Assembly: GCA_016722515.1 (NCBI GenBank)
Contig: JADKJE010000003.1
Span: 124,001-188,000 of the forward strand
Length of the DNA: 64,000 bases
Reading direction: 5' to 3'
Source of the DNA: Alphaproteobacteria bacterium
Lineage (GTDB): Bacteria; Pseudomonadota; Alphaproteobacteria; Rickettsiales; JADKJE01
The notes under the pieces were generated by a model. The model was not told the origin of the DNA. It did no database searches and saw nothing but the letters and a program-made list of their open reading frames with translations. Position numbers and translations under genes: made by a program. The number at the start of each line of letters is the position of its first letter. Position 1 is the first letter of the stretch. This document shows, piece after piece, positions 45,324 through 53,862 of this stretch.

Positions 45324-47240
45324 TTAAAAGGAGACAGAACTGCTTCTACTTTCTGAAGTTTCTTGTTTTGATTCAAAAGCTTCTCTGTGTTTATAATTGC
45401 TCTTTTGATTTTTTGAAGCAAAAATCCCTTCGTTGCTATCCGTACTTGAACGGCTGTCTCGACTTGAAGAAGATTCAGTAAATTCAAGTTTTTTCCTTTC
45501 CTTTGTCTCCGCTTTTTTCCCTTTCGGAATTTTAAATTCCTTAGAATCATAAGAGATCAATTCTTGTTGTACATTGGAATTGTTTCTGCCATTTGCGTTT
45601 CTACCAGAATCTGATGAGGCATTAAAGAAATACTCCTTGTTGTGCTGGGGTAATAACGAAGTAGGTTTATTGCCAAGGAAAAAAATATCTTTTGCCTCAT
45701 TAAGATTAATATCAAGGTAAGCAGAATTATCGCCACTGTTAGCACGCATTCTGCTTATGAGATCCATACGAGCGGTATTATCAATCAAAGGTATTTCAGC
45801 GTCAGCGACTTTTAACGTTCGGCACAACGCATCAATAAATGTTAATGCAGCATTTCTAGGAATAGTGGCCTTCTCGTGGGTAATCAAACCTTGTTTGTCT
45901 ACAATGTCCGTAATTGATTCAGCCATTATCCAGGCGAACGCAGATGGATTGTATTTAAAATGGTCTGCAACCGCTTCTGTGAATAAAGGAATGGCTTGAA
46001 GTGTTTTCAGGAAGCCTGCTATTTTATTCCTGTTACGGGAACCAAAAGCTGGGTTTTTCGCTAGCTCAATTTTGAGCTGTTTAATAGTGTCATGGCGAAA
46101 TTGTTTTACGTCAAAGGTGACGGCTTTATGGGTGTTGTGTATTAAATTCTGTAAATCATAATCTTGGTCCGGTGATTCTTGCATCAATTCAGCCAACGAG
46201 ATGACCCAGGAATCAGGTGAGACAACCGCCTCTTTAAACACTTTTCGTGTTTCTTTGGTGGTTTCTATTTCCTTTAGCATACCGGCTATTTTATCATAAT
46301 CTTTCCAGGTAACTGTCGGTGTTTCGTTATTGAAGAGATGTTGGTTTATTTCTTGTATAAACTGAATTGATTCTTCTGTGGGAACATGTGCTTCATCAGT
46401 AGTTCCACGAAATAATCTCTTTTTCGTAGTGACCCAATTTTCATGTTTTTCTGAAAGAACACTTTTTTTAATAGCTTCAACAATCTTGTTAGCATATGCG
46501 ACTGGATTATACTCTTTTGTTTCTGGATCATAATGAGATCGAGCAATAACACCTGTAAATAAAGGGGCTGCATAAAGGCTTTTAAGGGAGGTTATTAATT
46601 TTTTCCTGAAGTGACTACCAAGGTGGATCTTATTTTCTGAGTTTCCAATTTGCAAATCCGGATTTTGTTTGAGTTGTCTTTCTATGTCTTCTATGCAATG
46701 TTTGCGAAACATGGCTAATTTGAAGTCATTTTCGATGGCACCCCTTAATGCCTCTTCCCCTTGTTCTTTAAATTGTTTTTCATATTCATTGGAAATTCGG
46801 GTTATTTTCCCATACAGTCGGGCGGTGTTATAAGTAAATCCGAAACAACCAGCCGCTGCAACAGCCGGAGGGACTACACCTACTGCGCCTCCAACGGCTC
46901 CCCCTATGGGCGCGGTAACAAATGCCGCTGGGCCGCCCACTACTCCACCAACTATCGCACCGCCGAGCATTCCGCCTACTGTCGTTACAGGTATAGCCAT
47001 GGTAGCGACCATTCCAGCACCCAATGCTCCAAATGTCAGAGTAATTGCTTCACCCTGAGTCAATCGGTCTTCGGGAAGCGGCACTGTCCCATAAACAGGT
47101 TTGGAACCGTAACGACTAAAGATGCTTTTTTTCTTGCGTTGCTCGCTGCTTACGCTAGTGGCACTATTCTGGTCTTCATTAACCGATAATTCGTTTTGGA
47201 TTTCATAAGATTTTCTTTTTACTTTTCCTGACTTAGGCAT
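45324..47240 (-). CDS. Glycine-zipper membrane protein with duplicated helical module
   Basis: 638 residues behind AAGGAT. Basic, disordered N-terminus; residues 66-137 form a long Gly/Ala/Val stretch with repeated GG motifs (GGMLGGAIVGGVVGG) typical of glycine-zipper membrane insertion, probably two or three helices. Two homologous modules follow at about 179-313 and 381-477; compare SLYAAPLFTGVIA..YNPVAYA with TLQAIPLFTEAVA..YNPSAFA. The C-terminus is a Ser/Arg/Lys-rich disordered tail. No known family; a host-membrane-directed effector or pore-like protein is possible. Confidence 0.6.
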   Translation of the reverse strand: MPKSGKVKRKSYEIQNELSVNEDQNSATSVSSEQRKKKSIFSRYGSKPVYGTVPLPEDRLTQGEAITLTFGALGAGMVATMAIPVTTVGGMLGGAIVGGVVGGPAAFVTAPIGGAVGGAVGVVPPAVAAAGCFGFTYNTARLYGKITRISNEYEKQFKEQGEEALRGAIENDFKLAMFRKHCIEDIERQLKQNPDLQIGNSENKIHLGSHFRKKLITSLKSLYAAPLFTGVIARSHYDPETKEYNPVAYANKIVEAIKKSVLSEKHENWVTTKKRLFRGTTDEAHVPTEESIQFIQEINQHLFNNETPTVTWKDYDKIAGMLKEIETTKETRKVFKEAVVSPDSWVISLAELMQESPDQDYDLQNLIHNTHKAVTFDVKQFRHDTIKQLKIELAKNPAFGSRNRNKIAGFLKTLQAIPLFTEAVADHFKYNPSAFAWIMAESITDIVDKQGLITHEKATIPRNAALTFIDALCRTLKVADAEIPLIDNTARMDLISRMRANSGDNSAYLDINLNEAKDIFFLGNKPTSLLPQHNKEYFFNASSDSGRNANGRNNSNVQQELISYDSKEFKIPKGKKAETKERKKLEFTESSSSRDSRSSTDSNEGIFASKNQKSNYKHREAFESKQETSESRSSSVSF

Positions 47241-47313
47241 GGATTTATCCTTTTTAATTTATTCTGCGTTTCGTTTTTTTTACTTATAAATTATAATTTT
47301 TATTTCGTGCGTG

Positions 47314-47342
47314 ATTATAAGGTTTTAATATTATTTAGTCAA
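47314..47342 (-). promoter_or_regulatory. Strong promoter of the glycine-zipper gene
   Basis: Minus strand TTGACT (47342-47337), 17-base spacer, TATAAT (47319-47314). The predicted 5' leader is about 67 bases. The remaining gap to 47592 is AT-rich with no gene seen. Confidence 0.75.
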
Positions 47343-47592
47343 TGGAAAAAGATATTACATATTTATTTTTAAATTGTCGTATTACAGTCAAATTTCAATA
47401 ATATTTGAAATAATCTATAGATATCCATTTATTTAACCTATATCGTTAGATGCAGCAAAAACGCCCTATCATGGTAACCATAAGCTGAGTTCTCATTGTT
47501 GGAGAGCGTATAACGCGACTGTTTTCGATATCGATGTGAAGACGTATCTCAGTGGTAAGGGATTATTGCTGACGTGACAGAGAGCCAAGCGT

Positions 47593-48585
47593 TTAAGCTC
47601 CAGGCGTGTTTTCCAAGTAACTTTTTTCCCAGATAATGCGGTGGGTCTCTGGGGCAATATTACCACCAGAAATCATCACCAGCAGCGTTTTGGGCGTGGT
47701 TTGGGTTTTAAGCCATTGGCTGGCAGCGGCCATGGCGACCGCGGAGGTTGGTTCAACAGAAACTTTCAGTAGTTGATAAAGCCACTGTGTCCAATAGATA
47801 ATATCTTGTTCAGGGATGTCAAAAAATCCGGCTAGCTGTTTGAGATAAAAGAAGGTTCTGTCGGTGATGCTTAAGGTGCGTGCGCCATCAGCAATGGTAG
47901 GCGGCGAATCATGAAAGCGAAAAATTTCGCCGCTTTGATACGAGCGGGAAGCATCGTTGGCTTGTAAAGGTTCACCTGCGTACAGGGGGACATCAGGGCA
48001 TAGAAGCTGCGAGGCAAGCAGGGTTCCTGAAACCCAACCGCCGCCACTGCAGGTGACAAAAATAGCATCAGGCTTAGGCCCGTCTAATAAGGCCTCATAG
48101 CAGGCCGTTCCCTGGCCAGCAATGACATTATCATTGTCGAAAGGATGGATAAAGTAAGCACCCTGTTTAGCAAACTCAGCGCAGAGGGCTTCGGCCTCCT
48201 TGCGGGTTTTGGTTAGGATGACATCGGCTCCGTAGCCTCGGGTCGCCTGTTGTTTAATTTTCGACGTGAATTCTGGCAGGATAACGGTGGTTTTGATATC
48301 AAGCATGCTCCCAGCCCAGGCAACCGCCTGGCCATGGTTGCCAGAACTAAACGCGACCACATGCTTTGGCAAATGTCCTTGTTCTTTGAGCGTCAGTAAC
48401 GTATTTAACGCACCACGCGCCTTAAATGCGCCAATGCGTTGAAAGGATTCCATCTTAAACAGCAGGCGGTGCCCAAGCCAGTTATTAAGCCGTTGTGACT
48501 CCATAAGGGGGGTGCGAATAAGGTAGGGTGAAATACGTTTATGCGCGTTTTCGATTTCTGATGGATGGATAGGGGTAAAGGTCAT
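47593..48585 (-). CDS. Threonine/serine dehydratase family PLP enzyme
   Basis: About 330 residues from MTFTPIHPSEIE; a longer frame to 48645 is less usual. Fold type II PLP enzyme: KMESFQRIGAFKARGA with the PLP lysine, FSSGNHGQAVAWAG, and CSGGGWVSG (phosphate loop, usually GGGG). The C-terminal ISGGN is typical of serine/threonine dehydratases and serine racemases. It probably deaminates threonine or serine. There is no ACT regulatory domain, so it is the catabolic type. A decayed copy of its 3' end lies at 44976-45079. Confidence 0.85.
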   Translation of the reverse strand: MTFTPIHPSEIENAHKRISPYLIRTPLMESQRLNNWLGHRLLFKMESFQRIGAFKARGALNTLLTLKEQGHLPKHVVAFSSGNHGQAVAWAGSMLDIKTTVILPEFTSKIKQQATRGYGADVILTKTRKEAEALCAEFAKQGAYFIHPFDNDNVIAGQGTACYEALLDGPKPDAIFVTCSGGGWVSGTLLASQLLCPDVPLYAGEPLQANDASRSYQSGEIFRFHDSPPTIADGARTLSITDRTFFYLKQLAGFFDIPEQDIIYWTQWLYQLLKVSVEPTSAVAMAAASQWLKTQTTPKTLLVMISGGNIAPETHRIIWEKSYLENTPGA

Positions 48586-48672
48586 GAAACCACTCTTGCT
48601 GCCGTTGCTATATGGCTGTAGAGTGTAGAACGTTTCAATTAGCATTCAATCTTTTTTTTTGGTATTTTACCT

Positions 48673-49560
48673 ATGATTTCTACACAAGCTGGGTCTTTAT
48701 TTTGTTTTGGTTATGGATATACCGCCTCAAGCCTTGCGCAAAGGTTAAGACCACGTGGCTGGAAAATAGCTGGCACACTAAGAAATAGTGATAAAGCAAA
48801 GCAGGCCCATAACGTATTGGATGAGGTGTTCCTCTGGCCAAATCAAGATAACAATAATGAGTCCAAAGCATGGGTATTCCCTGCAGGCATCACACATGTT
48901 TTGCTTTCCATTCCTCCCGTCAATGGCCAGGATATTGTGTACCCTGCCATGATTGATGCGTTAAAAAAACTCCCGCATCTAACATGGGTTGGTTACTTAT
49001 CAACTACCGGTGTTTATGGCGATCATCTGGGGGAGTGGGTGACAGAAGAAACACCGGTTAATCCGCCCAATACGAGAACGCAAGCGCGTGTGCAGGCAGA
49101 ACAATCATGGCTGAATTCGGGTTTGCCAACGCAGGTATTTAGACTCTCTGGTATATATGGGCCTGGTAGCAGTGCCTTTGACGCATTACTGGATGGAACG
49201 GCCAGGCGTATTGATAAACCAGGGCAGGTTTTTTCACGCATTCATGTCGAGGATATCGCCCAGACCCTATGGGCTTCCATGCAAAAACCTAACCCAGGCC
49301 GTATCTATAATCTGGCTGACGACGAACCATGCCCACAGCATGAGGTCGTTGCTTATGCAGCTTCGTTATTAGGAATGGCACCGCCGCCATTGGTTGCTTT
49401 TGACGAGGCTGATTTATCGGAAATGGCGAGAAGTTTTTATCAGAGTAACCGCCGTGTAGCAAATAAACGAATGAAGGAAGAACTAGGCGTGGACTTGGCT
49501 TATCCCAGTTATAAGGACGGACTTTTGGCAATCTATAAGCAATCTACCACGCCTCTTTAA
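48673..49560 (+). CDS. NAD(P)-dependent SDR/epimerase family protein (YeeZ-like)
   Basis: 295 residues. FCFGYGYTASSLAQRLRPRGW is the dinucleotide-binding start of YeeZ-like proteins, followed by GYLSTTGVYGDH, and VFRLSGIYGPGSSAFD. The extended-SDR Tyr-x-x-x-Lys is not intact, which is common in this subfamily. Substrate unknown. Its 3' end overlaps yraN, transcribed towards it, by 17 bases. Confidence 0.8.
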   Translation: MISTQAGSLFCFGYGYTASSLAQRLRPRGWKIAGTLRNSDKAKQAHNVLDEVFLWPNQDNNNESKAWVFPAGITHVLLSIPPVNGQDIVYPAMIDALKKLPHLTWVGYLSTTGVYGDHLGEWVTEETPVNPPNTRTQARVQAEQSWLNSGLPTQVFRLSGIYGPGSSAFDALLDGTARRIDKPGQVFSRIHVEDIAQTLWASMQKPNPGRIYNLADDEPCPQHEVVAYAASLLGMAPPPLVAFDEADLSEMARSFYQSNRRVANKRMKEELGVDLAYPSYKDGLLAIYKQSTTPL

Positions 49561-49903
49561 TCCAACTCGATTTGCCATGGCGTGAAATGAGAATGGCATC
49601 GATCCTGTAGCTAAAATGATGAAAGCGAGGATGGGTGGCTATAAAAAACTGGGCGGCGCGTTTAATGCGTCGCCGTTGTTTATAGCCAATCGTTTTTTCA
49701 ACCGTTTCGTGACTGTTTCTGCGTGCCTTTACTTCGATAAAAATCAATAATGTGCCACGCTTAAACACTAAATCAATTTCGCCATAAGAACACCGATAGC
49801 GCCAGCAGACGAGGCGATAGCCTTGTATAAAATAAAAAACCATCACCAGCCATTCCGCGGTGATTCCAAAACGATAGGCTCGATGTTTGTGGGAAAATGG
49901 CAT
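49544..49903 (-). CDS. yraN: YraN/UPF0102 family nuclease-like protein
   Basis: 119 residues. It carries the restriction-endonuclease-like core GEIDLVFKRGTLLIFIEVKAR (D...E-x-K) and AEWLVMVFYFIQGYRLV. Family function is uncertain. As in E. coli it lies near rsmI and an LpoA-type gene; here an unusual 430-base gap with a small-RNA-like locus separates it from rsmI. Confidence 0.88.
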   Translation of the reverse strand: MPFSHKHRAYRFGITAEWLVMVFYFIQGYRLVCWRYRCSYGEIDLVFKRGTLLIFIEVKARRNSHETVEKTIGYKQRRRIKRAAQFFIATHPRFHHFSYRIDAILISRHGKSSWIKEAW

Positions 49904-49916
49904 AGAGTAGGAGTGG

Positions 49917-49945
49917 TTGATTTTTTTAGTAAATTAAGTTACGAT
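49917..49945 (+). promoter_or_regulatory. Promoter of the small RNA candidate
   Basis: TTGATT (49917-49922), exactly 17 bases, then TACGAT (49940-49945). It points rightward into a gap with no plus-strand gene and is followed by three hairpins and a terminator. Confidence 0.6.
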
Positions 49946-49951
49946 ACAAAC

Positions 49952-50078
49952 AGGAGAGGATGCCTGGGTAAACCAGACACCCTCTGTGGTCCTATAGAGA
50001 TCTTAGTGTTTCAATAAACGCTAAGACCAGTCTTAGTAACCGCAAGGCTAGTTTCAGTAGCCTTGCGGTTCTTTTTAG
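49952..50078 (+). ncRNA. Candidate small RNA, about 125 nt, antisense to a 34-codon ORF
   Basis: Starts near 49952 from the promoter above. Predicted hairpins: 49955-49985 (AGAGG...CCTCT, with CCTGG/CCAG inside), 50002-50025 (CTTAGTGTTT-CAAT-AAACGCTAAG, 10 bp), and the terminator at 50038-50076. No plus-strand ORF with a ribosome site is present. It covers almost the whole minus-strand ORF 49992-50096, so perfect antisense pairing is possible. Not recognised as a known RNA family. Confidence 0.6.
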
Positions 50079-50096
50079 GATTCTATCTACTCTCAT
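49992..50096 (-). CDS. 34-residue basic/hydrophobic small ORF (toxin-like candidate)
   Basis: ATG at 50096 with GAGGAG seven bases upstream. The peptide starts MRVDRILKRTARLLKLALRL and is made mostly of Leu, Arg, Lys and Ala, predicting one amphipathic cationic helix, ending in ETLRSL. The stop is TAG at 49992. The DNA palindrome of the opposite-strand terminator lies inside it, which partly dictates the composition, so coding is unproven. In context it resembles toxins of type I toxin-antitoxin loci. Confidence 0.4.
   Translation of the reverse strand: MRVDRILKRTARLLKLALRLLRLVLAFIETLRSL
50038..50076 (+). terminator. Rho-independent terminator of the small RNA
   Basis: AACCGCAAGGCTA (50038-50050), loop GTTTCAG, TAGCCTTGCGGTT (50058-50070): a perfect 13-bp stem followed by CTTTTT. 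Confidence 0.85.
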
Positions 50097-50125
50097 TGGA
50101 TTTCTCCTCATAAGTATGGATCACA

Positions 50126-50189
50126 ATCCTGCCAGGAAGCAGCAAAGCTATGGGTAGCCATAGCCTGTTTATCCTGCCATCGGCAGGAT
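50126..50189 (-). other. Structured leader upstream of the small ORF with alternative pairings
   Basis: Minus strand: ATCCTGCC-GAT-GGCAGGAT (50189-50171), then GCTATGG-CTAC-CCATAGC (50164-50147), then a second GGCAGGAT (50133-50126). The first arm can pair with either GGCAGGAT copy, so two exclusive folds are possible just before the ribosome site at 50104-50109. This looks like translation control. A possible minus-strand promoter (TTCCAT, 17 bases, TATAAG) lies near 50220-50248. Confidence 0.45.
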
Positions 50190-50333
50190 ACCCCGGAACC
50201 ACTCCAGGGCAACATGCTTATATCTTATTTTGCAAATTAATGGAATGGATAAATTGTATAAATTATCAAAATATAAAGCTTACCAGTGTTGTTTGGAGGG
50301 TATTTCAAGCAATAAATTCATAACATGAAATCC

Positions 50334-51194
50334 CTAGTCCCCTTTGAGCGTCAGCGCTAATTGATACACATCATTTTTACCTAGGCCCGTTAACTGCACG
50401 GTCATCGCCACGGCATCTTTTAAACTCTGCGTTTTAAGCAGCAACGTGAGCATGGCGGTTACGTCAACCTGGACTAATCCAGTGACTTCATGTGTTTTGG
50501 GAAGGGGAGGGCCAACGATGATAACAACTTCGCCTTTAGGGTTGCCCTTCTTTTCATAAAAATCATACAGTTCAGGCAGGGGGCTGCGTTGAATTTCTTC
50601 ATAGGTTTTGGTGAGTTCGCGCAGTAACGCGGCATCACGTCCACCGAGTATGTCAGCCATGTCTTTTAACGATTCGCCAACACGATTAGGAGATTCGTAA
50701 AAAATAAGTGTTCCTTCATAATGTTTGATGGCTTCCAAATGATCACGCCTGGCCTTTTCTTTACTCGGTAAGAAACCTTCAAACAAAAAACGGTTGGAAG
50801 GCAATCCCGAAAGCGTTAATGCCATAATTAACGCGCATGGTCCCGGCAGTGATACAACCGGAATATGTTGTTCATAGGCATCCACAACTAATTTATAACC
50901 AGGGTCAGAAATAAGCGGCGTTCCAGCATCGGAAACCAGCGCCACGGCTTTGCCATCATTGATCAAATGCAAGAGATGGTTGCGGTCGCGGTCGGTGGAA
51001 TGGTCGTTATAACAGGTCATACTGGCCTGGATAGCGTGATGCTTGAGAAGCCTGTCCGTGGTACGGGTATCTTCGCAGGCGATGATATCAACCCGTTTAA
51101 GGGTATCGAGTGCGCGCAGGGTAATATCGTTGGCGTTACCAATAGGTAGAGCTACGAGATAAAGTCCAGGGGAGAGTTTACTTTGATCAATCAT
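50334..51194 (-). CDS. rsmI: 16S rRNA (cytidine1402-2'-O)-methyltransferase
   Basis: 286 residues. Tetrapyrrole-methylase fold with GLYLVALPIGNANDITLRA, CEDTRTTDRLL, LVSDAGTPLISDPGY, VVSLPGPCALIMAL and LPSNRFLFEGFLPSK. It methylates C1402 in the decoding centre using SAM. Divergent from the LpoA-like gene, 41 bases apart, a conserved pairing. Confidence 0.96.
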   Translation of the reverse strand: MIDQSKLSPGLYLVALPIGNANDITLRALDTLKRVDIIACEDTRTTDRLLKHHAIQASMTCYNDHSTDRDRNHLLHLINDGKAVALVSDAGTPLISDPGYKLVVDAYEQHIPVVSLPGPCALIMALTLSGLPSNRFLFEGFLPSKEKARRDHLEAIKHYEGTLIFYESPNRVGESLKDMADILGGRDAALLRELTKTYEEIQRSPLPELYDFYEKKGNPKGEVVIIVGPPLPKTHEVTGLVQVDVTAMLTLLLKTQSLKDAVAMTVQLTGLGKNDVYQLALTLKGD

Positions 51195-51235
51195 TCGTTT
51201 AACATATTTTCAGGTTTACCAAAAGGCAGCATATA

Positions 51236-52483
51236 ATGAATAAACGACTCAAAGCAATAGCGATTCTTGGTGTATCACTTCTATTACTGGCTGTGGCTAA
51301 GCCTGTTTATGCAACCGAACAGGCAACAGAAGGGCAGGTAAGTCCAGTGACAACCCCACTAACAACCCTTACCCCTATTTATAATCCTGCACCTGCACAC
51401 AAGGTGACTGGACCATTTTCAATCGTGCCCCTGCAATACGAAGCATCACTGGTGGTGCCGAATCCTCTGTTTGATCGCAGGGTTAAAATTGCTATGTTGC
51501 TGCCACTTTCTGGCCCTAAAGCTCCGATTGGTCAGGCGTTGCTGGATGCCGCCACTCTGGCTCTATTCGACATGAACCGTCAGGATATCAGTATTTTTCC
51601 CTATGATACCAAAGACAGCGATGAAGAAGCCAAATCCGCTTTAGAAAAAGCAAAAAACGATGGAGTCCACATGATCATCGGCCCGGTATTCAGTTCGGCC
51701 ACCAAAGCAATTACGCCTGCGGCAAGAACGCTGGATATTCCGGTCTTATCATTCACCAATGATGTTGCTGCTGCCCAGGCTGGTATTTATGCCTTAGGGG
51801 CCGACCCCCGCCAGCAGATTGAACGGATTACCGATTATGCGATTGATCAGGGCTATACTAATTTTTATGTATTGGCGCCAGGTGATGCGTATGGTAATGC
51901 GGTTGCCAATGAAGTTCAGAAAGTAACTAGCTTGCGTAATGCAAAAGTGGCCCATACCGAATTATTTTCCGGCAAGCCTGAGTTACTGGATGCTGCATTA
52001 AAACGTTTTGTTACGCTTCTAGATAAAACGCAAAAATCAGCCATAGTGATACCCGTAGGTGGAGATAGCCTTACTAAAATTGCAGCATATTTAGATGCCA
52101 ATCTTAAGGATCGCCAGAATATTAAAATACTAGGCAGTTCCCAATGGGAATCGAGTAAAATTCAATCGCAATCGTTGCTCCAAGGCGCATGGTACCCAGC
52201 ATCAGATCCCGACCAGATTAAACGTTTTTATGGACGGTTTAAGGAGGTGTTTAATAGCGAACCACCGAGGTTGGCATCGATGGCTTATGATGCGCTTCCT
52301 CTGGCGTTCACGGCAGCTAAACGCGCAGATGGAAAAGTGGTGCTTACGAATTCACAAGGATTTATCGGAATTGATGGTATCATACGATTAGGGATGGATG
52401 GAACCACACAACGTGGTTTCGCGATTGTTGAAGTCACTGAATCGGGTGGAAGGGTTATAGATCGCTCACCTGTCAATTTTTAA
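51236..52483 (+). CDS. Penicillin-binding protein activator (LpoA C-terminal domain-like)
   Basis: 415 residues. Signal peptide ending KPVYA; no lipobox. The rest is a periplasmic-binding type I fold: VKIAMLLPLSGPKAPIGQAL, MIIGPVFSSATKAI, DQGYTNFYVLAPGDAYG, and WYPASDPDQIKRFYGRF. This is the C-terminal half of LpoA, which stimulates PBP1A in enterobacteria; the N-terminal TPR half is absent, as in other alphaproteobacteria. Next to rsmI and yraN as in E. coli. Confidence 0.85.
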   Translation: MNKRLKAIAILGVSLLLLAVAKPVYATEQATEGQVSPVTTPLTTLTPIYNPAPAHKVTGPFSIVPLQYEASLVVPNPLFDRRVKIAMLLPLSGPKAPIGQALLDAATLALFDMNRQDISIFPYDTKDSDEEAKSALEKAKNDGVHMIIGPVFSSATKAITPAARTLDIPVLSFTNDVAAAQAGIYALGADPRQQIERITDYAIDQGYTNFYVLAPGDAYGNAVANEVQKVTSLRNAKVAHTELFSGKPELLDAALKRFVTLLDKTQKSAIVIPVGGDSLTKIAAYLDANLKDRQNIKILGSSQWESSKIQSQSLLQGAWYPASDPDQIKRFYGRFKEVFNSEPPRLASMAYDALPLAFTAAKRADGKVVLTNSQGFIGIDGIIRLGMDGTTQRGFAIVEVTESGGRVIDRSPVNF

Positions 52484-52491
52484 AGGATGAT

Positions 52492-53853
52492 ATGGTTAGC
52501 ATTACGTTTTTAGGCGCAACGGAGACGGTTACAGGTTCAAAATATTTAGTAGAATGTTCTGGAAAAAAAATATTGGTTGATTGCGGGTTGTTTCAGGGGC
52601 TGAAAGAACTTCGCTTACGAAACTGGGACCGGTTACCTATTGATCCTCGCCATATTGATGCTGTCATATTAACCCATGCTCACCTTGATCATAGTGGTTA
52701 TTTACCTCTTTTGGTTAAGCAAGGATTTCGGGGAAAGGTTTTTGCAACGCCGGCAACACGTGATTTATGCAAGATATTATTACCCGACAGCGGTTACATA
52801 CAAGAAAGTGATGCGGAACGCGCAAATCGCTACCATTATACAAAGCATCATCCTGCTAAACCACTTTATACGAAAGAAGACGCAGAGGATTGTTTACAGA
52901 ATATTGAAGCCGTTGACTATGGTCATGAGATATTATTGGGTGAGCAGCTTTCCTTTCATTATACGCATGTAGGGCATATTTTAGGTGCGGCATTTATAAC
53001 CTTAAAAACACCTAAAGGAACAATGGTGTTTTCAGGGGATATAGGTCGAGCCAACGACCCATTGTTACTAGACCCAGAATATTATCCTGGAAGCGATTAT
53101 CTCGTTATGGAATCAACGTATGGAAACCGGCTTCATGACCCACTTCCAGCTAAAGATCAACTGGCGGACGTGATTAATCAAACCACGGCGCGCGGTGGAA
53201 GTATTATTATTCCGTCATTTGCTGTAGGTCGTGCACAATTATTATTATTGTTATGTGACCAACTTAAACAAGAGGGCAGAATTCATAAAGACCTTCCTGT
53301 TTTTCTGGATAGTCCAATGGCGGTTGATGTGACTAACCTCATGCAGACCCACAGGAGTGGGCATAAGCTTACGAATCAGGAATGTGCCCACATGTGTAAA
53401 ACGGCTACCTATATCAACACCAAGGAAGAATCAATATCGCTGGATCAATTGACAATGCCTGCGGTGATTATATCGGCCAGTGGTATGGCAACCGGTGGGA
53501 GGGTGCTCCACCATTTGGTTCATTTTGCACCCGATCCCAAGAACACGATATTACTGGCTGGGTTCCAGGCAACAGGAACCAGGGGAGAGCGATTGCAACG
53601 AGGAGAAAAGGAAATCAGGATATACGGACAAATGATTCCGGTGCGAGCTAAGGTTGAAGTGCTAGACAATGTTTCGGCACATGCCGATTACGAAGAACTG
53701 CTTGCCTGGTTGTCTCACGCTAAGAAGGCTCCCAAACAAGTCTTTATCACCCACGGCGAAAAATCGGCAGCGGAAAGTTTTAAAGCCAAAGTTGAAGCGC
53801 GTTTTGGCTGGCATGTTGACATTCCTATTTATCAAGAAACCTTTACTTTATGA
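52492..53853 (+). CDS. Metallo-beta-lactamase/beta-CASP RNA exonuclease-like protein
   Basis: 453 residues, starting eight bases after the preceding stop. Zinc motif LTHAHLDHSGYLP, FSGDIGR, MESTYGNRLH, the beta-CASP segment IISASGMATGGRVLHHL, and the C-terminal VSAHADYEELLAWL and FITHGEKSAAESF. It belongs to the YSH1/CPSF73-type group found in bacteria. It is probably an RNA-processing nuclease, distinct from RNase J at 29771. It is followed by the phosphorylase after nine bases. Confidence 0.88.
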   Translation: MVSITFLGATETVTGSKYLVECSGKKILVDCGLFQGLKELRLRNWDRLPIDPRHIDAVILTHAHLDHSGYLPLLVKQGFRGKVFATPATRDLCKILLPDSGYIQESDAERANRYHYTKHHPAKPLYTKEDAEDCLQNIEAVDYGHEILLGEQLSFHYTHVGHILGAAFITLKTPKGTMVFSGDIGRANDPLLLDPEYYPGSDYLVMESTYGNRLHDPLPAKDQLADVINQTTARGGSIIIPSFAVGRAQLLLLLCDQLKQEGRIHKDLPVFLDSPMAVDVTNLMQTHRSGHKLTNQECAHMCKTATYINTKEESISLDQLTMPAVIISASGMATGGRVLHHLVHFAPDPKNTILLAGFQATGTRGERLQRGEKEIRIYGQMIPVRAKVEVLDNVSAHADYEELLAWLSHAKKAPKQVFITHGEKSAAESFKAKVEARFGWHVDIPIYQETFTL

Positions 53854-53862
53854 GGATTAGCC

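Noticed and set aside
50101..50200. Signal recognition particle RNA: CCAGGAAGCAGC resembles the conserved CCAGGTCCGGAAGGAAGCAGC
   Set aside because: The tetraloop segment is missing and the flanks form their own hairpins instead of the long SRP helix.
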